A DNA stretch of 64,000 bases from Pocillopora verrucosa (Eukaryota; Cnidaria; Anthozoa; Scleractinia; Pocilloporidae): assembly GCF_036669915.1 (NCBI RefSeq), contig NC_089315.1:21660010-21724009 (forward strand). The letters are read 5' to 3'. The position numbers were made by a program, and so were the translations under genes. Each line of letters begins with the position of its first letter. The first letter of the stretch is position 1. This document shows positions 63,935 to 64,000 of the stretch, piece by piece. The notes below the pieces were generated by a model. It was not told the origin of the DNA. It searched no databases and saw nothing but the letters and a program-made list of their open reading frames with translations.

Positions 63935-64000
63935 GTAAAGTTAATTGACTTGGTCAACTCTTCATGGTTTCTAACAGTGTAAAGTGTTAGGAGATTAATA

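Overview
This is a stretch of animal nuclear DNA. Genes are intron-rich with GT-AG splicing, the sequence is AT-rich, and it carries decayed LINE, Ty3/gypsy and MITE-like elements. The proteins read like those of an early-branching metazoan. Together with an integrase family and repeat types I associate with corals and sea anemones, this suggests an anthozoan cnidarian; that assignment is inference from memory, not a search.

Layout. (1) 1-5,390: no coding exon that I can support. (2) 5,438-17,175 (+): a 25-exon GARNL3 homologue (Rap-GAP plus CNH domains, about 923 aa). It contains one intron that looks U12-type and one apparent 1-base frameshift. (3) 19,883-20,980 (+): a single-exon 365-aa protein with a C-terminal SAM domain, a short upstream ORF and a long AT-rich 3' region with a minisatellite. 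(4) 24,273-24,971 (+): an intronless isochorismatase-fold cysteine hydrolase. (5) 26,881-58,105: a family of secreted arylsulfatase-type genes. Gene A is on the plus strand and genes B, C and D are on the minus strand. All four have seven exons with the same intron phases and all retain the sulfatase active-site residues. Among them lie pseudogene pieces, a 4.9-kb direct duplication, a gypsy remnant in intron 1 of B, and a truncated LINE plus a KRBA2-like integrase ORF just upstream of B. (6) 58,448 to the right edge (+): the first four coding exons of WDR48 (UAF1), divergent from sulfatase D across 342 bp, with a TSD-flanked LINE fragment in intron 3.

The most informative part is the sulfatase array. 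Gene C looks chimeric: exons 2-7 are nearly identical to D, while exon 1 resembles B. One rearrangement breakpoint in C falls at the tip of a palindrome inside a MITE that is intact in D. An inverted A-type pseudogene remnant sits just upstream of C, so the ancestral unit may have been a divergent A/B-type pair.

The genes do not form an operon-like system. The array looks like ordinary but active birth-and-death expansion of enzymes that remove sulfate from glycans. I found no convincing evidence of a wholly new biological system. The strongest leads are the chimeric sulfatase, the palindrome-tip breakpoint, the U12-type intron, the integrase ORF beside short repeats, and the Cys-rich insert in the hydrolase.
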